Part shown: positions 12,976 through 26,200 of the stretch, piece by piece
Position numbering within the stretch: the first letter of the stretch is position 1
Layout: the number at the start of each line of letters is the position of its first letter
Assembly (NCBI GenBank): GCA_907163375.1
Contig: CAJQUW010005372.1
Span: forward strand, 5,001 to 69,000
Source: Prostheceraeus crozeri
Taxonomy: Eukaryota > Platyhelminthes > Polycladida > Euryleptidae
Direction: 5' to 3'
Length of the DNA stretch: 64,000 nucleotides
Notes under the pieces: generated by a model
What the model saw: the letters and a program-made list of their open reading frames with translations, nothing else
What the model was told of the DNA's origin: nothing
Database searches by the model: none
Translations under genes and position numbers: made by a program

Positions 12976-13680
12976 TTGCTTTGTTTTTGTGTTTCAACAG
13001 AGAGCTACATGCGTACCAGGTATCCTAATCTGTTGGTCTTCGCAGTGATGTAGTGAATCTTCTGAGTCAGCAAGGTAGCCGAGCACATCTTTTCAGAACT
13101 TATCAAAAAGACCTGTCCATTTTTGAGCACTTTAGGGCTACCTTCTTTTCAATAGAGCTTTGTCATCGGTACTTCTGAATTGAAAATGATTAGTCATTCA
13201 GTCATTGTTTCTTGATACATTGTGTGGTTGAAAAGATGCACTTTGTAAGCATTATTTTCAAGGAAGGACAGACAAAAGGTGAATAAAAATAGAGTGTCGG
13301 TTTTGTGTCAAATGATAATGTAATTTGGATGGCTGACAATTTCAACACTAGAGAACACTTGATGATGTATTCAGTTGTTTTGAATATTTTCTATCAGCAT
13401 TCGAAAAATGTATTCAAGTGGTGGATATAAGCCATGTAAGTATTTTTAGAATGTAAACAAAGCATATGATTTTCTGTGCATTGTCACCACCGGTTTGCTA
13501 TAAAAACGTCAATAGCAGGTTCGGGTTGATTTCTAAAGATAGACAGCCAGTCTTTCGAAAATGATCCACTTTTTCTATCTCATAAATTCTTTTTCAACTT
13601 CCTTAATTGAAGTCTATGTGTGCAAGCTACCGAAAGACATGTTGAGATTTGCGGATAAATAGTCTTTAAGTTCGCTTTTG

Positions 13681-14010
13681 ATCGGCGATGTGTAAGACCA
13701 TGTGGTAATGTGGACAAAATTATTCAAAGTGTCTGTGTTTAGCTTTATAGACAAATGCTCATGAACAACTAATGACTTGAAAACATTTCATATCGAATTC
13801 TATGACTACTCTCGACTTTAGAAAAGTTCAAATGCGCAATCTTCAGTCTGCTTCCTATTGGATTAACATACGTGTCTCTTTGACAAGAAGGGGAAACGGG
13901 TAGACCTCGGCAGACGCGTAGATTGGCAGTACGCATAGGGTCCACATCATTATGTGAAAGTCGCAACTTCGGCGTCGTTCCATGCAGAGACTCTCTCCGG
14001 GTGCCGGACT
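13681..14010. repeat. Large fold-back MITE, copy B, single arm
   Basis: This matches the right arm of 41391-42113. It includes ACCTCGGCAGACGCGTAGATT, CGCATAGGGTCCACATCATT and a terminus ending GTGCCGGACTATTA. It is more diverged than copies A and C, so probably older. The left arm is absent. Confidence 0.7.
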
Positions 14011-17000
14011 ATTACTCATGATACTTAAAATCACTCGTCACATTAACGAACACATCATAAAACATGAAAGACATATAAACAGAATTGCATTTTTCCAGAC
14101 CACTTTTCACAATGCCATTTGATCCAACATCAGCCTGGTTCGATGCTACATTGGTGAAAGCGCCAGATAATAACCCTACGTTCGTTGATGCAGTATTTAC
14201 TGAGTATGAATTTGATATTTATTTGATAGCTGAATCTTAAGAGCGAAATGTTTTATTAGAATCGATTGAATTTTATTGTATTTTATTGCTATCTGAAATC
14301 AAAGAATTATCTATTTTCAATGGCACTGATACTTTGTCATTCAGCTGAATGCCAGATACTTGTACAATGGTATCATTTTTGTAAATTCTAGACAGGTAGA
14401 AATATTTTCCATCACTTGTAAATGACTAAACTCGATATGAAAGTTGATGACCTTATAATTTGATTATTTTCCGACATATTTTCAGTTCAGGACTTCATGA
14501 TAGACAATAGCGGTAGCTGAACGGAGAACATTAGAGGAATGCAATGAAATTATATAACAATGTTCATGAGCATAACGATGCACATTCAACTGCTTCATGT
14601 TAGTGAAACACTCAAAGATAAGTAGATAAGTGTCGTGATTCGGTTACAGAAATGACGGAGTCCATCGTGCGGAGCAGAGAAATCATTATCATTGTGAAAT
14701 ACACATTCCACGTGTCTCATTCAGTTGCAAAAATTGCCTTTATTGATTTGTTTAAGTTTTCTTAACAGTTTTTTAGGAAAAAATTTAGGAATATGCGTTT
14801 TATAAAGGGTCTTTGAGTTATTGGAATTTATTTGAGTTACCTAGCTAGCACTGTCGATGAATTATAACAAGAACATTAGGAATGTTAGCGATGTCGAAAA
14901 TGAGATATGGCAGCGAACTGCGTTTTATAAGGGTTTATGTGACTTGATTCGTGTGAATGACGCTCAGCGGCTCAGCGAAGAAGTGCACACGTGTACAGTT
15001 TGTAAACAGCATCATTATGCTTCATTCCAACAATAGATCCAGCAACTTCTGCAGACAGTCTGATGTCTCACCGCAAAATTGTTTTCGATATGGACTGTAT
15101 AGCAATTTTTCTCCGTTACAAGAAAAGCGTTGTTCTAGCTTTTGATTCTCGATGTTGAAAGTTGTTAGTGATGTTCACCTGCATGTCTTGCGTCGAGAGT
15201 TGAACTCCTCAATGCAGGCATCCATGTTGTCTACTACGAACTTTATCTCATTGTCTAAGAATGATCCGGTTTCTTATCTGGCCGATCGGATGCCTTCACA
15301 TAACTGTCAGCTGTCGATAACTGAAGAACATTCTTGTTTTTTTGCACATAGTGATGCCCCCGTCAACACGCTACACTGTACGCCGTGCGCTCATAATTCC
15401 GCTTCATTTTGCTCTAACCGTTGAGAGTCCTGGAGTTGTAGCATGGCAATAGGAGTGCAAGTCTAAATTCTACGGACTAGCCTCTAATACTATGACGCTG
15501 TCGTAAGTAGTGTAAAGATGATTGAAAATGTTTCAGATAGTCATTTTCCAAAGCCCCTAATGTTGCTCGAGATGCTTACTAACATTCGGGGTCCTAGTGT
15601 TCTTGATTAGCGGCTTGCATTAGGAGTTTATTCAGCTTACTTTAGGAGCGTGCGGTTTACAGTGTGCCGCAATATAATCTAAGCAGGTTTTCGTCGGATT
15701 TTGTTTGAGACAGATTCTCCGTTGTTGCTACACTGTTAAGCAGAGTGGTCCGTATTGAAGCTAAGAAGAAGTCCGCATCTATAGGTGCGGAGAGTCACTA
15801 TATGGGGACCATGTGGCCGTGTTTACCAAGGGTTCGTATTACTATAGAGTCCATTTTGAAGGTCTAAAGGGGTCCATAGAAAGACTTGAGGATAAAATGA
15901 TCTAAAGATTTATGAGCCGGTTAAATGGTCCTACAATTTTCTACTTACCTTCAGATACCATGCCACTCTAACACCATTCTTCGCTTTCCACCACTTTACT
16001 AAGAGGAAAATTTGTCTTGCAATTCATCGGTTAATTTGTCAATTAATATAAAATACTTTTCAAAATGTTTGCAACTAACATCACCAACGAAGATATTAAC
16101 TTTAAATTTTTTTACAGATTGTTCTAATTCTTATTGACATATGACAATTATCCATATTTTATTCATAATAAATTGAGGCTTAGATGACTTTGTCTGTCAT
16201 TTCAATTTTCAAAGGAGATATTTTGGCAGCTGTGAAGTATGCTGTCAATACTATTGATAAGTTCACCGAACCCGTCTTCTCTTTTGCACCATAAATAAGT
16301 ACCCATCCAGAATGCGGACTGTATTTGTTTCTTCGGAACCTTAGTTGTGACATTTGACCGCGGACATTATCCAGATTTTACACAGAAGTGCATCTTTCTT
16401 GCAACATTTCTTTGGATTACTTTGTATAATTAGTTATTTCATTGTCATATCTGGACAAATTATTTGCAGAGAGCATACAATTCAGAAAATGTGTCTGATG
16501 AATTTCGGACCCTTATTATACGGACCCTTCTATACTCATCATTTTGTCGGACAGTGTACGCAGATTTTGGTCAATTAACAATATTTTCCGCTTGTGCTTC
16601 CCAATATATTTCTGCCTTTACTGCAGAACAGACAATGTAATTCATTGCCTCAGTTTAAATTCTCATTATCATGCATGTTTTATATTATGTGCTGCTCGCA
16701 AATATTCATAACAACATTGGCTACTTCCCTTAGGCATTCACCTCATTACATCGGTGTGCTTATATGTGTGACCTTAGTAGTGCAGATATGACTAAACGAA
16801 TCCCACAACTTGCAATTTACCAAAACTTACGTAAATGCAACGTATGGTCAACCATACAAAAATACGCAACTATTGAGCAAATGAGACATAAATTGCTTGC
16901 CGAGAGTTTCCACCCTGCTGATGTTGAGATCAATAGACAGTGGGACTGTACAACGTAGATAATATTGCTGTTTTGAGATTTTCGGCTCCATTATTTGTTA

Positions 17001-18584
17001 TTGGACGCGAGATTATTACCAATCTTATTAGTGCTTCCCTTCTTGACTTGTTGACTGTTCTGGTGACACTGAAAGCTAACAGAAGAGAGTTTCCACCCTG
17101 TTTGAAGGATGTGTTGAATGCAGAAAAGTATTCTAAACAGCGACTTCAATTTCAAAGGAAGCGTCAAAATAAATTGGAGCAGGCAATTTCGAAGCCTACG
17201 CTGCACAGCTTGGCATGTCTGTTTTCCTGTGTAGGCCTAAATGGAAGCGTTCGAGGTGAATCCGGTAGTCGCCTTCACATGCCCAGAGGATGTCTACACC
17301 TCACATCTGGGTTCGGTAGGCGTGTCATGCTGTTCGTCGATGGGTTAACGTTTATCGTATACTTCGTGAATAGTGTGAGTGCTATTGAAGCGAACGTGCT
17401 ATTGATCTACGGCGAGGTGCTGAGAATAGGTATCTATGATGTCTGAATTACTAATAATGACGATAAAATCCTGCCTTCAAACGATTTCTTCGTCAACTTC
17501 ACATGGAGACAATTTGTATAGGTTTGCACTGGACATGGATTATAAGACTGGGATTCTCGCATGGAGTCTTGCGCATGTCCGTTCCCTAGACTGACATGGA
17601 AATAGATTTTACAATCTCACTTGCATAAGAAAGAAATAAAGTTTGAATTTTCAATGTGTACAGTTTGTCTGTACGTTTGTGCAGTTGAGGGCTAAGCAGT
17701 TACATAAAGGGTATCGCCATTTACGGATAATTACACTTAGCTATTGTACCATCGTAGATTTTGATATCAAATCAATTGAATATTATTTTGTAAATCAGTC
17801 ATGAATAAAATCATTAAGTTAAATAAGAGCGATGAGGTCATCAATCCCACGAATTATTAGAGACACTAATGTAAATTAGATAGCAAACAGTTTCGTGACA
17901 CATGGCTTGAGGGAATAAATAAATCACTTTACAAAATTCATCTTCAACCAAATACATGCACAAACTTGAAATACACTGAAAAGTCTAAAATATTAATTGA
18001 CAAAACTGCATTAATAGAACAATTTAGAATAGAATGGATCAGCAGCGGTAGACAATATTAACAGAAATAAAGGGTTTGAACATTTAGAACTATGCAGATT
18101 CCAGTGCCAATTAAAACTGTTCTTGGCAGTAAGTTGATGGATAGAATTGCGATAAAAACAAACAGTTTATATCATAGCAGAAGGGATCAACGGCAGGCTA
18201 GCATATTGACAGACATTAGCTTAGAGCATTTATCTATTTCTTTTGAGCTCTAAATTTTATACATGCACCTATTGTCTGTAAAAAATTGACAACGACAATT
18301 TCAAAGTCAACACAAATTTCTAAGTAATTGAGGATTTCCTGTGCATTTGATAGTTACGAAATCCAAGTATTTACGACTGACTGGGTCATTATGATTATTG
18401 ATAAATTAATTTATTGCTGAACTCATATCAAGTTATTCGAAATCTCATAATGCGACGATAATGCGGTGCTAGATCAAGAGGAGAAACAAATTGGCTAACT
18501 CAGGAATTCACATTGCCGCATTAAAGCCAAGACTGCTCGTTTTACAAATTATTTTATAAAGTATGCATGACACTCAGCTTTAAT
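14011..18584. other. Intergenic, no gene recognised
   Basis: About 4.6 kb in which I see no conserved protein, RNA gene or terminal repeat. A 168-codon open frame at 16940-17446 was considered and rejected. Confidence 0.5.
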
Positions 18585-18676
18585 ATGATTTTATTCTGCC
18601 CTTATGATTGTTCCGCTACTTCTGAATTTGTGTTGTGAAGTTTGAATAAAGCAATTATTATTATTATTATTATCAA
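18585..18676 (+). mobile_element. LINE 3' tail remnant
   Basis: TTGAATAAAGCAATTATTATTATTATTATTATC is the look of a CR1/L2-like 3' end: a short untranslated segment, a polyadenylation-like AATAAA and a trinucleotide tail. No coding part remains upstream. Confidence 0.45.
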
Positions 18677-19299
18677 ATTACCTGAACCTGAATCCGTTTA
18701 GATGCAACTACTAGTAGTCTTGTGCTACCTTTGGATGCCCAGATATGATACAACGAATACAGGCATTTAAGGACACTCCATTAAGCTTGCAAGGAAGATA
18801 GACTGTAACTATTCCTAACCACAAAATATTGGCAAGTACTAGCAGTGAACCTGACAGTGGTGACACGCCTTAACGCAACAATTACCGCTATTCAAGTTCG
18901 TGGTCTGGAAACATACAGTGTAGACTGCAGATGCTCATATGGAAAGCTGTCATTATCCACCAACCTATTCAGCAACCGGACTCTAGAGATGTTTCCTGGG
19001 ATGAATGATCCATGGAACAGAAGGCAAATCAATACCAATGCAATCACCGCAACATGCAGCTTCTCCAAACCGACCGCCACCAAGAAATGAATGTTGACAG
19101 ACTTTTTCAATTCATTACCGACCGTGGAGAAAGTGGAAACTTCACAGGTACTATGGTCTCTCCGAAAATGTGAATCCAGTGTGTATCTCATTTCTACTGT
19201 GGGTCTCATCAATCATGCTCTTCAGTTTTAGTTTTGATTGTGGTTGGCCAACTCACTGTCATTACACTGTCATGTTTTCCAGCAATAAAATAACTCAGG

Positions 19300-20345
19300 T
19301 TCAGGTTCAATGCCGCAGTCTGTTCACCGGGCTGTGGTCGTCCGTCGTAGATCGTCAATCCGCGCCTTTCTACGTCTTCCTCTCTGCGCTTGTCCTACAC
19401 TTCGCCTTCGATAGTCGCCAGCACCAGGCTGTTGGGCTCCTCTTCCAAAGAGCGTATTTTGCGCATTTCCACCGCTTGATGGTCTCCAGCAGTCCATTGT
19501 TCTCTGGCACTTTCACTTTGTCGCGCACCTACTCGCTTGCATTCCGCTGACATCAACTGATCCTTTCTAGTCTCCACCAGGTCCACATCTCGAGCTCATT
19601 GTTTTCCTTTCGCAATGTCCCACTCTCTGCTCAGTACGATGCGGTACTCTATATAAAGAACTTCATAAGTTGTTTCTTCAGGCGCAGGCTGATATCTTTG
19701 CTCGTCCATGCACCTACAAGCTGGTAGTTGGCGTTTCTGGCTATGGCCAAGCGCACTATGATGTCTTGCTCACTGCTGCCCTTCTGCGTTACAGTGAATC
19801 CCCGGTACATGAACTGTTGTAAGCAGTTCATCGCTGTCCTACCAACTGCAGCAGGTGATTGTTGCATCTGCTGTTCGGAGACAACCATTGAAGCATTTTT
19901 TGAGGTGTTGATTTGCAGTTCGAATATCTCATTATGCCACTTAAGCAGCTGCCTCGAGCTCCAATTGTATCCGACTGCTCGCCAGTAAAGCTGCGTCATC
20001 AGCTTATCTGATGTTCCACAGCGCACGTCCTGCAACGATTGTACCTGCGCGTTCAGTCAGCTCGGCATCCATTCTTCGCCAGATGTCTTCTGCACACGTG
20101 AGAAAAAGGAGTGGCGACAGAGGGCAGCCTTGTCTTAATCCTCGTTTGAACCTGACTATCTGGCGTGTGGTCTTGACCTTCCCGGATCATGCCGTGTACG
20201 TCGTTGTCTTAGAGGGATTACCAGAACCAAGCTAAATGCGCTGGAAAGCTTAAGTTAGGCATCGACTTCCAGAGGGCGTGATGTTCAACTGAATCAAACA
20301 CCTCTTCATTATCCACGGACATCACCCACAGCTCTTCCCCTTGCC
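19300..20345 (-). mobile_element. LINE reverse transcriptase fragment
   Basis: Minus-strand frames give, in order, ELWVMSVDNEEVFDSVEHHALW (first RT Asp motif, about 20270-20343), a RGLRQGCPLSPLL segment in the adjacent frame (about 20110-20150), ADDAALLA (the YxDD-type catalytic motif, about 19980-20005), and the thumb-like region LQINTSKNASMVVSEQ and DISLRLKKQLMKFF down to about 19649. Further weak similarity may extend to 19300. The frame shifts more than once, so the copy is dead. No endonuclease part is seen. The clade cannot be named with confidence. Confidence 0.75.
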
Positions 20346-20349
20346 GACA

Positions 20350-22104
20350 CTGTAGCTATCTTATAATAATACGCTAAATATATGTAGCAAATAGCGTATC
20401 TATATTTCATCTTTGGTTATTACTCGAATAGCATCAAGATAACTTTTAAAGTGTAGCTTCATTCTACCTGCAATCTTTGCAAATACCTGTTTTGAAATGA
20501 TGTTGACAAGTCATAAAATACAAATTTCTACAATTTAGTACTTCCCCTCTCCAACCTGATTGACCTTCTCGTGAAAACGTTTCTGGTGACCGCGGTAAAA
20601 TGCAATGTCACCTGAGGTCTGCATGAATACTGACATTTGATCTGTTTCTTTGGAATGCCGCTATTCCTTCTATTTACCTTCACTCTTGCCTTCACTTTCC
20701 GACAATGAACAGTAATAGTCATGTGACCACGTGCAATTTATGCATGACTTAACAAGTGTCGCTATTCTCTTCACAATCGAGTTCAGTTTTCAATTATCTT
20801 TATGAAAATGGACAGTTGCATGTGACTTTATAAATGTAAGCGAAATGTGTTTGTTTTTCTGATAGTCGAAGCTGCTACCACTCAAAGAAGTGCACTGTAA
20901 AATTGATGAAAACGCAGTGCGGACTCTCACTCTATCCAAAATAGGGCCAAGCAAACAGCAAATTGTCGATGTGATGGCGTGGCAAGTCATCAACACGTGA
21001 AGTAACTGGTTTAGCGTAGTGGCAGCTGTTTTGGGCAGCAATCTAAGTCTTCATGAGCGATGTTTGCCGTCCAGCTTGTGGAAATGAAGTGACCATTTCA
21101 TAACGAAATTAGAAAACAAAATATGCATCATTTATTAGTGAGCCTATTATAAATTCTATTATTTTACACATTTTCTGCTGAAGGAACTACTGCCTGGAAC
21201 AGATGTTGAACAATGCTACATAATACTTTGCATTCTTGAAACTTCGATCCTATGTTTTTGGATTATTAGAAGGACATTAGGGCCAGTTTTGTTCATAAGA
21301 ATATTTTCATTATGTGCATTCATGGTAGTGTCTCACATAGGAAGTGTCCTACCCACCAGTATGCAAGCATACCAAAATGAGGAAAATCCGAGAGAATGCC
21401 TCAAGCTATTAACTATTTTTCTATCACTTTTTTTGTCCATATTGAAGTCACAAAAACACTGCTCGCGTAACAATGCATCGCATGTTGCAACATTCTCTTT
21501 CAGTTTTGCTGTTACACTTCCCGCATCGACCTCGGTGAGAATCGATTTTTATCAAGTGGAGGCCGTCTGATATCTTTCACAACATTCGAGATTGTCTCGC
21601 TCGGTGCATTTTGTTTGGTAGGGCATCCCATGAACATTCAGATACATCTGAGCGATAATTCTTTGAAAAACCAATAAATCTGAAACGTTGCCGTATTTCG
21701 TTTTATACAGTATACCCATGCACTTTGCAAGAAATTTCTAGACACCATGAAAAAATGGGATGCCACCACTTTGATCTCAGATAGATGCTATACAATGTAA
21801 ATCGCTGGATACGAAAATTACACACAAACATATATCAAAATCGCATGTAATTTGAAACTAACATCTGATACGAGATTCTCGTATGTTTACAGAGATCTGG
21901 TATGTTTTTCATACGAAATGTCACTTACTTTTGTATGTAATTGGTATGTAGCAATACGAACTATTCTATCTGTGATTGGCTGTTTTACACTGAAATACGA
22001 GTTGTTGGTATATAATATATTTTATATACGAGACCCGATGCAAATTCATCTTCATTCGCATGCCTCTGGTATGCCATTGGTATGTAGAGCTTTAAGTCAC
22101 ATAG

Positions 22105-22108
<4 letters not shown>
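20350..22108. other. Intergenic, no gene recognised
   Basis: No exon is supported. From 21800 on, the sequence is rich in GGTATG and ATACGA words, and one 26-bp block (22068-22093, CTGGTATGCCATTGGTATGT and following) recurs near 22692-22717, which suggests a decayed repeat around the TA tract. Confidence 0.45.

Positions 22109-22161
<53 letters not shown>
22109..22161. repeat. (TA)n microsatellite
   Basis: About 26 uninterrupted TA units, followed by TTACATACT. Confidence 0.95.
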
Positions 22162-22163
<2 letters not shown>

Positions 22164-22877
22164 CATACTACTGTCAAATTATTTTTTTCAGTAATACCAG
22201 ACGTGAATACTTCGTTTTTGATAGTGTGATATTTTACTAGATTATATTAATTGTGAATTTTATGCTCTGCGAGTCTGTCGTCATTGCTACTTGTCTAGCA
22301 ACATTAACAGGACGCTATACTTAATAAAACCAAGTTGATTAACATGAATTCATTCAAACGATACTTCTTGTGCAATCATACTGACTTATATATCTCAAAC
22401 ACAACTATTTTTGCGTTCATGAATTATAATGTGTTTTTATTTGGGATTGATAATATGCTTAATTGCAAAATTACATAATGCATAATTGTTGATGGTTGAA
22501 TACATATTGATTATTTATGAAATGCCTTAGACTTACATGTGTTAAAATCGATTTTAGTACTGAAAGTATAACTCTTGAATGTCATTATCTCACTACTTAC
22601 AAAACAGTATTAACATCAGTGTGATCTTTATTGAAAAAAGGCTTTAAATCAACATACTTTAGACATAATAGATGTTTTTTTTAACATTGTGCTGGTATGC
22701 CTTTCGTATGTAAAGCATGGCACAGTTGAAATATCATACGAAAAGCAAGTGTAATTAGAAAATTAGTTACATGACATTTTATAGTAAACAGTAAGTTTTC
22801 TAGCTTAATTGATTGAATTTGCTTCCTATATCATTAACTATTTCTCTATGTTACATGTTGGCCCAGTAAGGGTCTAG

Positions 22878-23550
22878 TCGTTAAATGGGATTAGATCTTG
22901 CCGACCAGTCTAAGGTTCGTATTCCTGCCTGCCTTTTATATAATTGAGTTGCCCTGGCACGATGGCATGGAGCGTTGTCATCCATGAGAATCCAATCAGA
23001 TGATGCATCACCGAAACTGAACGCTAAGGATAAACATGTTCTTCGAGCACTCGAACGTAGCGCTCGGAGTTCATGTCTTCCCTCATGCTGCGGACAGCGA
23101 TCATCACTCAAGATGGCTCCCCAGAGGAACAATATCCTGCAATTGTCCTGTCCTGACTCCTCGATGTAAAAAACGATCAGGAATGTCTTGCCCAAACTTC
23201 AACCAACGCCACTGTAGTCTCAGTTTCTTGTGTCACTCGGACATATTCAGCTTCAATGGTCTCTTACGACTGGTGTAGTTCAGCTCCTTAAGTCGTCTCT
23301 AAACAGCTGTCCTGGAAAGATTTGAACTTGCTGAAAGCTCAGATAGAGGCAGAGGGATCACTATCGACCACACTGGTGATGTAGCGATTTGAAAGACCTT
23401 CCATCAGGCCGCTGACAGCCTCTTCGCAACCAAATATAAATAGTACTTTTGGGGAACTTTAACTGTTCCGACACTGTGGCAACTGGCCGGCCACTTCGGC
23501 ACAGAGCCTCAGCTTGACTTCTAAGATAACCTTTCTGGCAACCTTTCACT
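22878..23550 (-). mobile_element. Tc1/mariner transposon, decayed
   Basis: The minus strand encodes an N-terminal helix-turn-helix segment (SKSTIY-like KFPKSTIYIWLRRG, about 23400-23450). It also encodes the second part of the DDE domain: a WGAILSD-like piece, WILMDDNAPCHRARATQ (second catalytic Asp, about 22960-23000) and DWSARSNPI (the region of the third acidic residue, about 22885-22910). The middle is compressed and the frames do not join, so the element is inactive. No terminal inverted repeats were found. Confidence 0.75.
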
Positions 23551-23813
23551 ACAACAGTTCACATGTTACTGAGAGACACAAAACAAATGAAATGAATGAA
23601 TTCGATGCTTTTCGATTATTGTGTTTCATATCCCCGCTAATCTGACACGTTAAGGAATCCATACCGACCGTCAGTGTCATCTGTGTGACACGTCAATCAT
23701 CGCCGTGCCCTCTCTGGCTATCATGCGGCATTGCAGAGCATGTTGCACGCACCGGTACGGTTTGGTCATACAAGCGATTTTGGAAGCAGTTCCCCCCACG
23801 CAGATGAAGTTAG

Positions 23814-24225
23814 CGGAACCACCTTTATCTTTAAACTTGAATTTCTCGATAACGACTACGAATTTGTGGAATCTGATCAAGGGGCTGAAATCGAGAAAAT
23901 AAAAATCAGCAAGTAAAATAAAGAAGAATCACGCTGTAATAAAAAATGGTTCCCTAACTTCACACGTACATGAAAATGTTGCAATACTACCGTTTTTAAC
24001 CGCATTGTTGTGAAAAATGAAGTATATATTTGTGATCAGAGCCACAAATTGGAACACGGTGATGACAAAATAAAATTGATTTACTGCGCCTATCAGCGAA
24101 ACTTAGTTAAGCGTTCTCTTCGTTAACTTCACAACGGAACCACTATTTGTAAACTTGAATTTCTCAATAACGGCTGCTAATTTGTGGAATCTGAGCCCAG
24201 ATTCGTGATCAGGAGGCTGATCTCG
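23814..24225. repeat. Direct repeat pair about 320 bp apart
   Basis: CGGAACCACCTTTATCTTTAAACTTGAATTTCTC... at 23814-23900 is repeated with changes at about 24135-24225; both contain AATTTGTGGAATCTGA and a GGGGCTGA/GGAGGCTGA segment. It looks like an old local duplication. Confidence 0.65.
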
Positions 24226-24229
24226 TTAA

Positions 24230-25535
24230 AGGAGAAGTTGCTTCTTCTGAGAGTGGAATGCCGAGATTTCGTTGCTCCATCGGTGAGGAAATCATTTATT
24301 GAAACCAGTGTCTAAGTGTAAAGATGTTGAGTGCAAAGGGTAGGACCTGGGCGCAACTCGCTGCTGCGGACCCACCATCTTGACAGATGCTGAGGTAAGT
24401 GGTCCGAAATCTCAGTGACGGCTGGCGCCGATGTCTCAAGTCCTTTTCGGTGCAGCATTTGCTGTTTCACATAATTCAACCATTTCGTTTATCAAGCGAT
24501 TTTATTTATAGCAGATTTCTAGCACTTATTGAATACTCAGTACTCAGTCACTCAAAAGTTACTTATGTTATCTTCAGCTACTTTTAGGATTTATCTATCA
24601 TTTTGTCACGATTTCATAATACATGTAAGCTCATTTTCAATTGTCAACGGATTACTTAGTGACATGATGACATGAAGACATCTTTGACGCAATCAACATC
24701 GCTGATATTCTTATTGAAAGGCATGTAAATATGTACAAAGTATACGTATGCATGAAAATAGATAGGTCGAGTATATTGCACTGTCTTTCCTTTTCTCAAA
24801 GTACTTTCGAACGATTTATTGCAATATTGAGTTTCATTGAATGATTCACTGCAGAACATCACCGTCTTCTAATTGCGTATCAATTGAGAGGTTTCCAAAA
24901 ATAATTTTGCGTTTGTGAAAAATAGCAAATCATAAATGGAGAGTGATAAAAAAAGTGCTGCCATATCAACTTCATCAAATAAAGATGCGTTTATTAACCA
25001 ATAACATATTGAGAGTTTTCAAAGGCCAATTGTGCAGATTTTATTAATAGACGCCAAAGTCAATGAGATCCTCTCATATTGTCTTGAGCAAGCAAGGAAT
25101 AGAATAGAAGAGAGATATCTTTATTTCTCATACAAAACAAACATTCTCATGAACAGGATACTGCAACTTGCTACACAGGTAAAAGCAGAAATCTTAACAA
25201 AGGATTTGTTTTTTGAGCGGACTTCCTCTGTAAAGGTAGAGAACAATTATATTGATCGTCTGATTTCGCGTACAGAATCGCGAACAACATAAGATTATGA
25301 CAATGAATGACAATCCTTATTGGCTAATGATTTTCTTGATTAGATTTACACAAGATTTGTCCAGATGTTATTAATTATCCATGCGGATTAATTAGAATAT
25401 CTCAGGCATGATTTAGCAAAATTACTTTCAATAAATCAAGGACCGGGCAATATGTTTTATCTGAATAATATTGTGGACCCATTTATGTCTCTCAGTTAAT
25501 CATGACCACTGTCATCTTTTTTTAGTACACGACCG
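24230..25535. other. Intergenic, no gene recognised
   Basis: No supported gene. An 86-codon open frame at 25032-25292 has no family resemblance that I can see. Confidence 0.5.
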
Positions 25536-25539
25536 TGAA

Positions 25540-25936
25540 TCTTATGCTATTTTCGACAAGTGAATGTTATCATCTAGACCTCGGAGTCCTATCAGGCTCA
25601 GGGAGGTCAAGTGAACGTTTAAGGATGTGGGCACTGCCAAGGAGTGCTGCCTTGACCAGCTCCAGAATGTGTAGCGTGGTATGTGGTTATATATGTAGTA
25701 TGCCTGTATGTAGTATGTGGTATGTGGTCCCTCTTGGAGCCCACAACTTTGTCTACCACTACTATGTCTGATCTTCTCGCAGATATTCTATGATTTGTTC
25801 TGATCTCAAAGTCCCGCAAGATCTTCACTTTATCACTCTGTGACAGCGAGGGGGACATGTCGTTTATCTTATCATTATTGGATTTAATCATTTCTATATG
25901 TTGTGGCATTACAGGCTGCTGAGATCGAAGTTGCAA
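25540..25936 (-). mobile_element. LINE-type retroelement C-terminal fragment
   Basis: The minus strand reads KVKILRDFEIRTNHRISARRSDIVVVDK, then a low-complexity HTTYITTYHATH insertion-like stretch, and then LVKAALLGSAHIL. This is the tail found after the reverse transcriptase in many invertebrate retroelements (usual form ILWDFEIxTDRxIxxxRPDIVVVDK ... LGSAxILRKVL). Only this tail is present. The family clade is not certain. Confidence 0.65.
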
Positions 25937-26200
25937 TGATACTGGCGATGTAATTAATTCTGACTTGCTACTCTGCTTGAATACACTTTTTCTATACGGT
26001 CAAGCTATTGAAAAAATTGTCATCATTGTTAGAATATTCTTAAAATTGATGAAGTCTATGGCTATCATTAGTACTTAGATTTTGAATATAACTGAGAAGG
26101 GACCTCTTAGAACATGTTCCTAAATGAGCTGTTCAGAGTCAGATGAGGTAGATCTATGGATGATCCGAAGAATTTTTCCATTTTCATACCTGGACTAGTC

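Larger units (their letters stand above)
9270..13680. other. Intergenic, no gene recognised
   Basis: About 4.4 kb without a convincing exon. It contains one dispersed repeat (11150-11440) and AT-only low-complexity sequence (12880-12975). Confidence 0.5.

Noticed and set aside
16940-17446. Open frame of 168 codons on the plus strand
   Set aside because: No recognisable domain, no splice or promoter context, composition like random AT-rich DNA, and no homologous repeat in the window.
18892-19212. 106-codon minus-strand frame with a hydrophobic stretch
   Set aside because: Overlaps an equally open frame on the other strand. No signal or motif supports either.
22868-22925. tRNA-like B box (GGTTCGTATTCC)
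   Set aside because: The same bases, read on the minus strand, encode the DWSARSNPI segment of the Tc1 transposase. No cloverleaf forms.
25032-25292. 86-codon plus-strand frame
   Set aside because: No domain recognised and no splice context. Could be chance.
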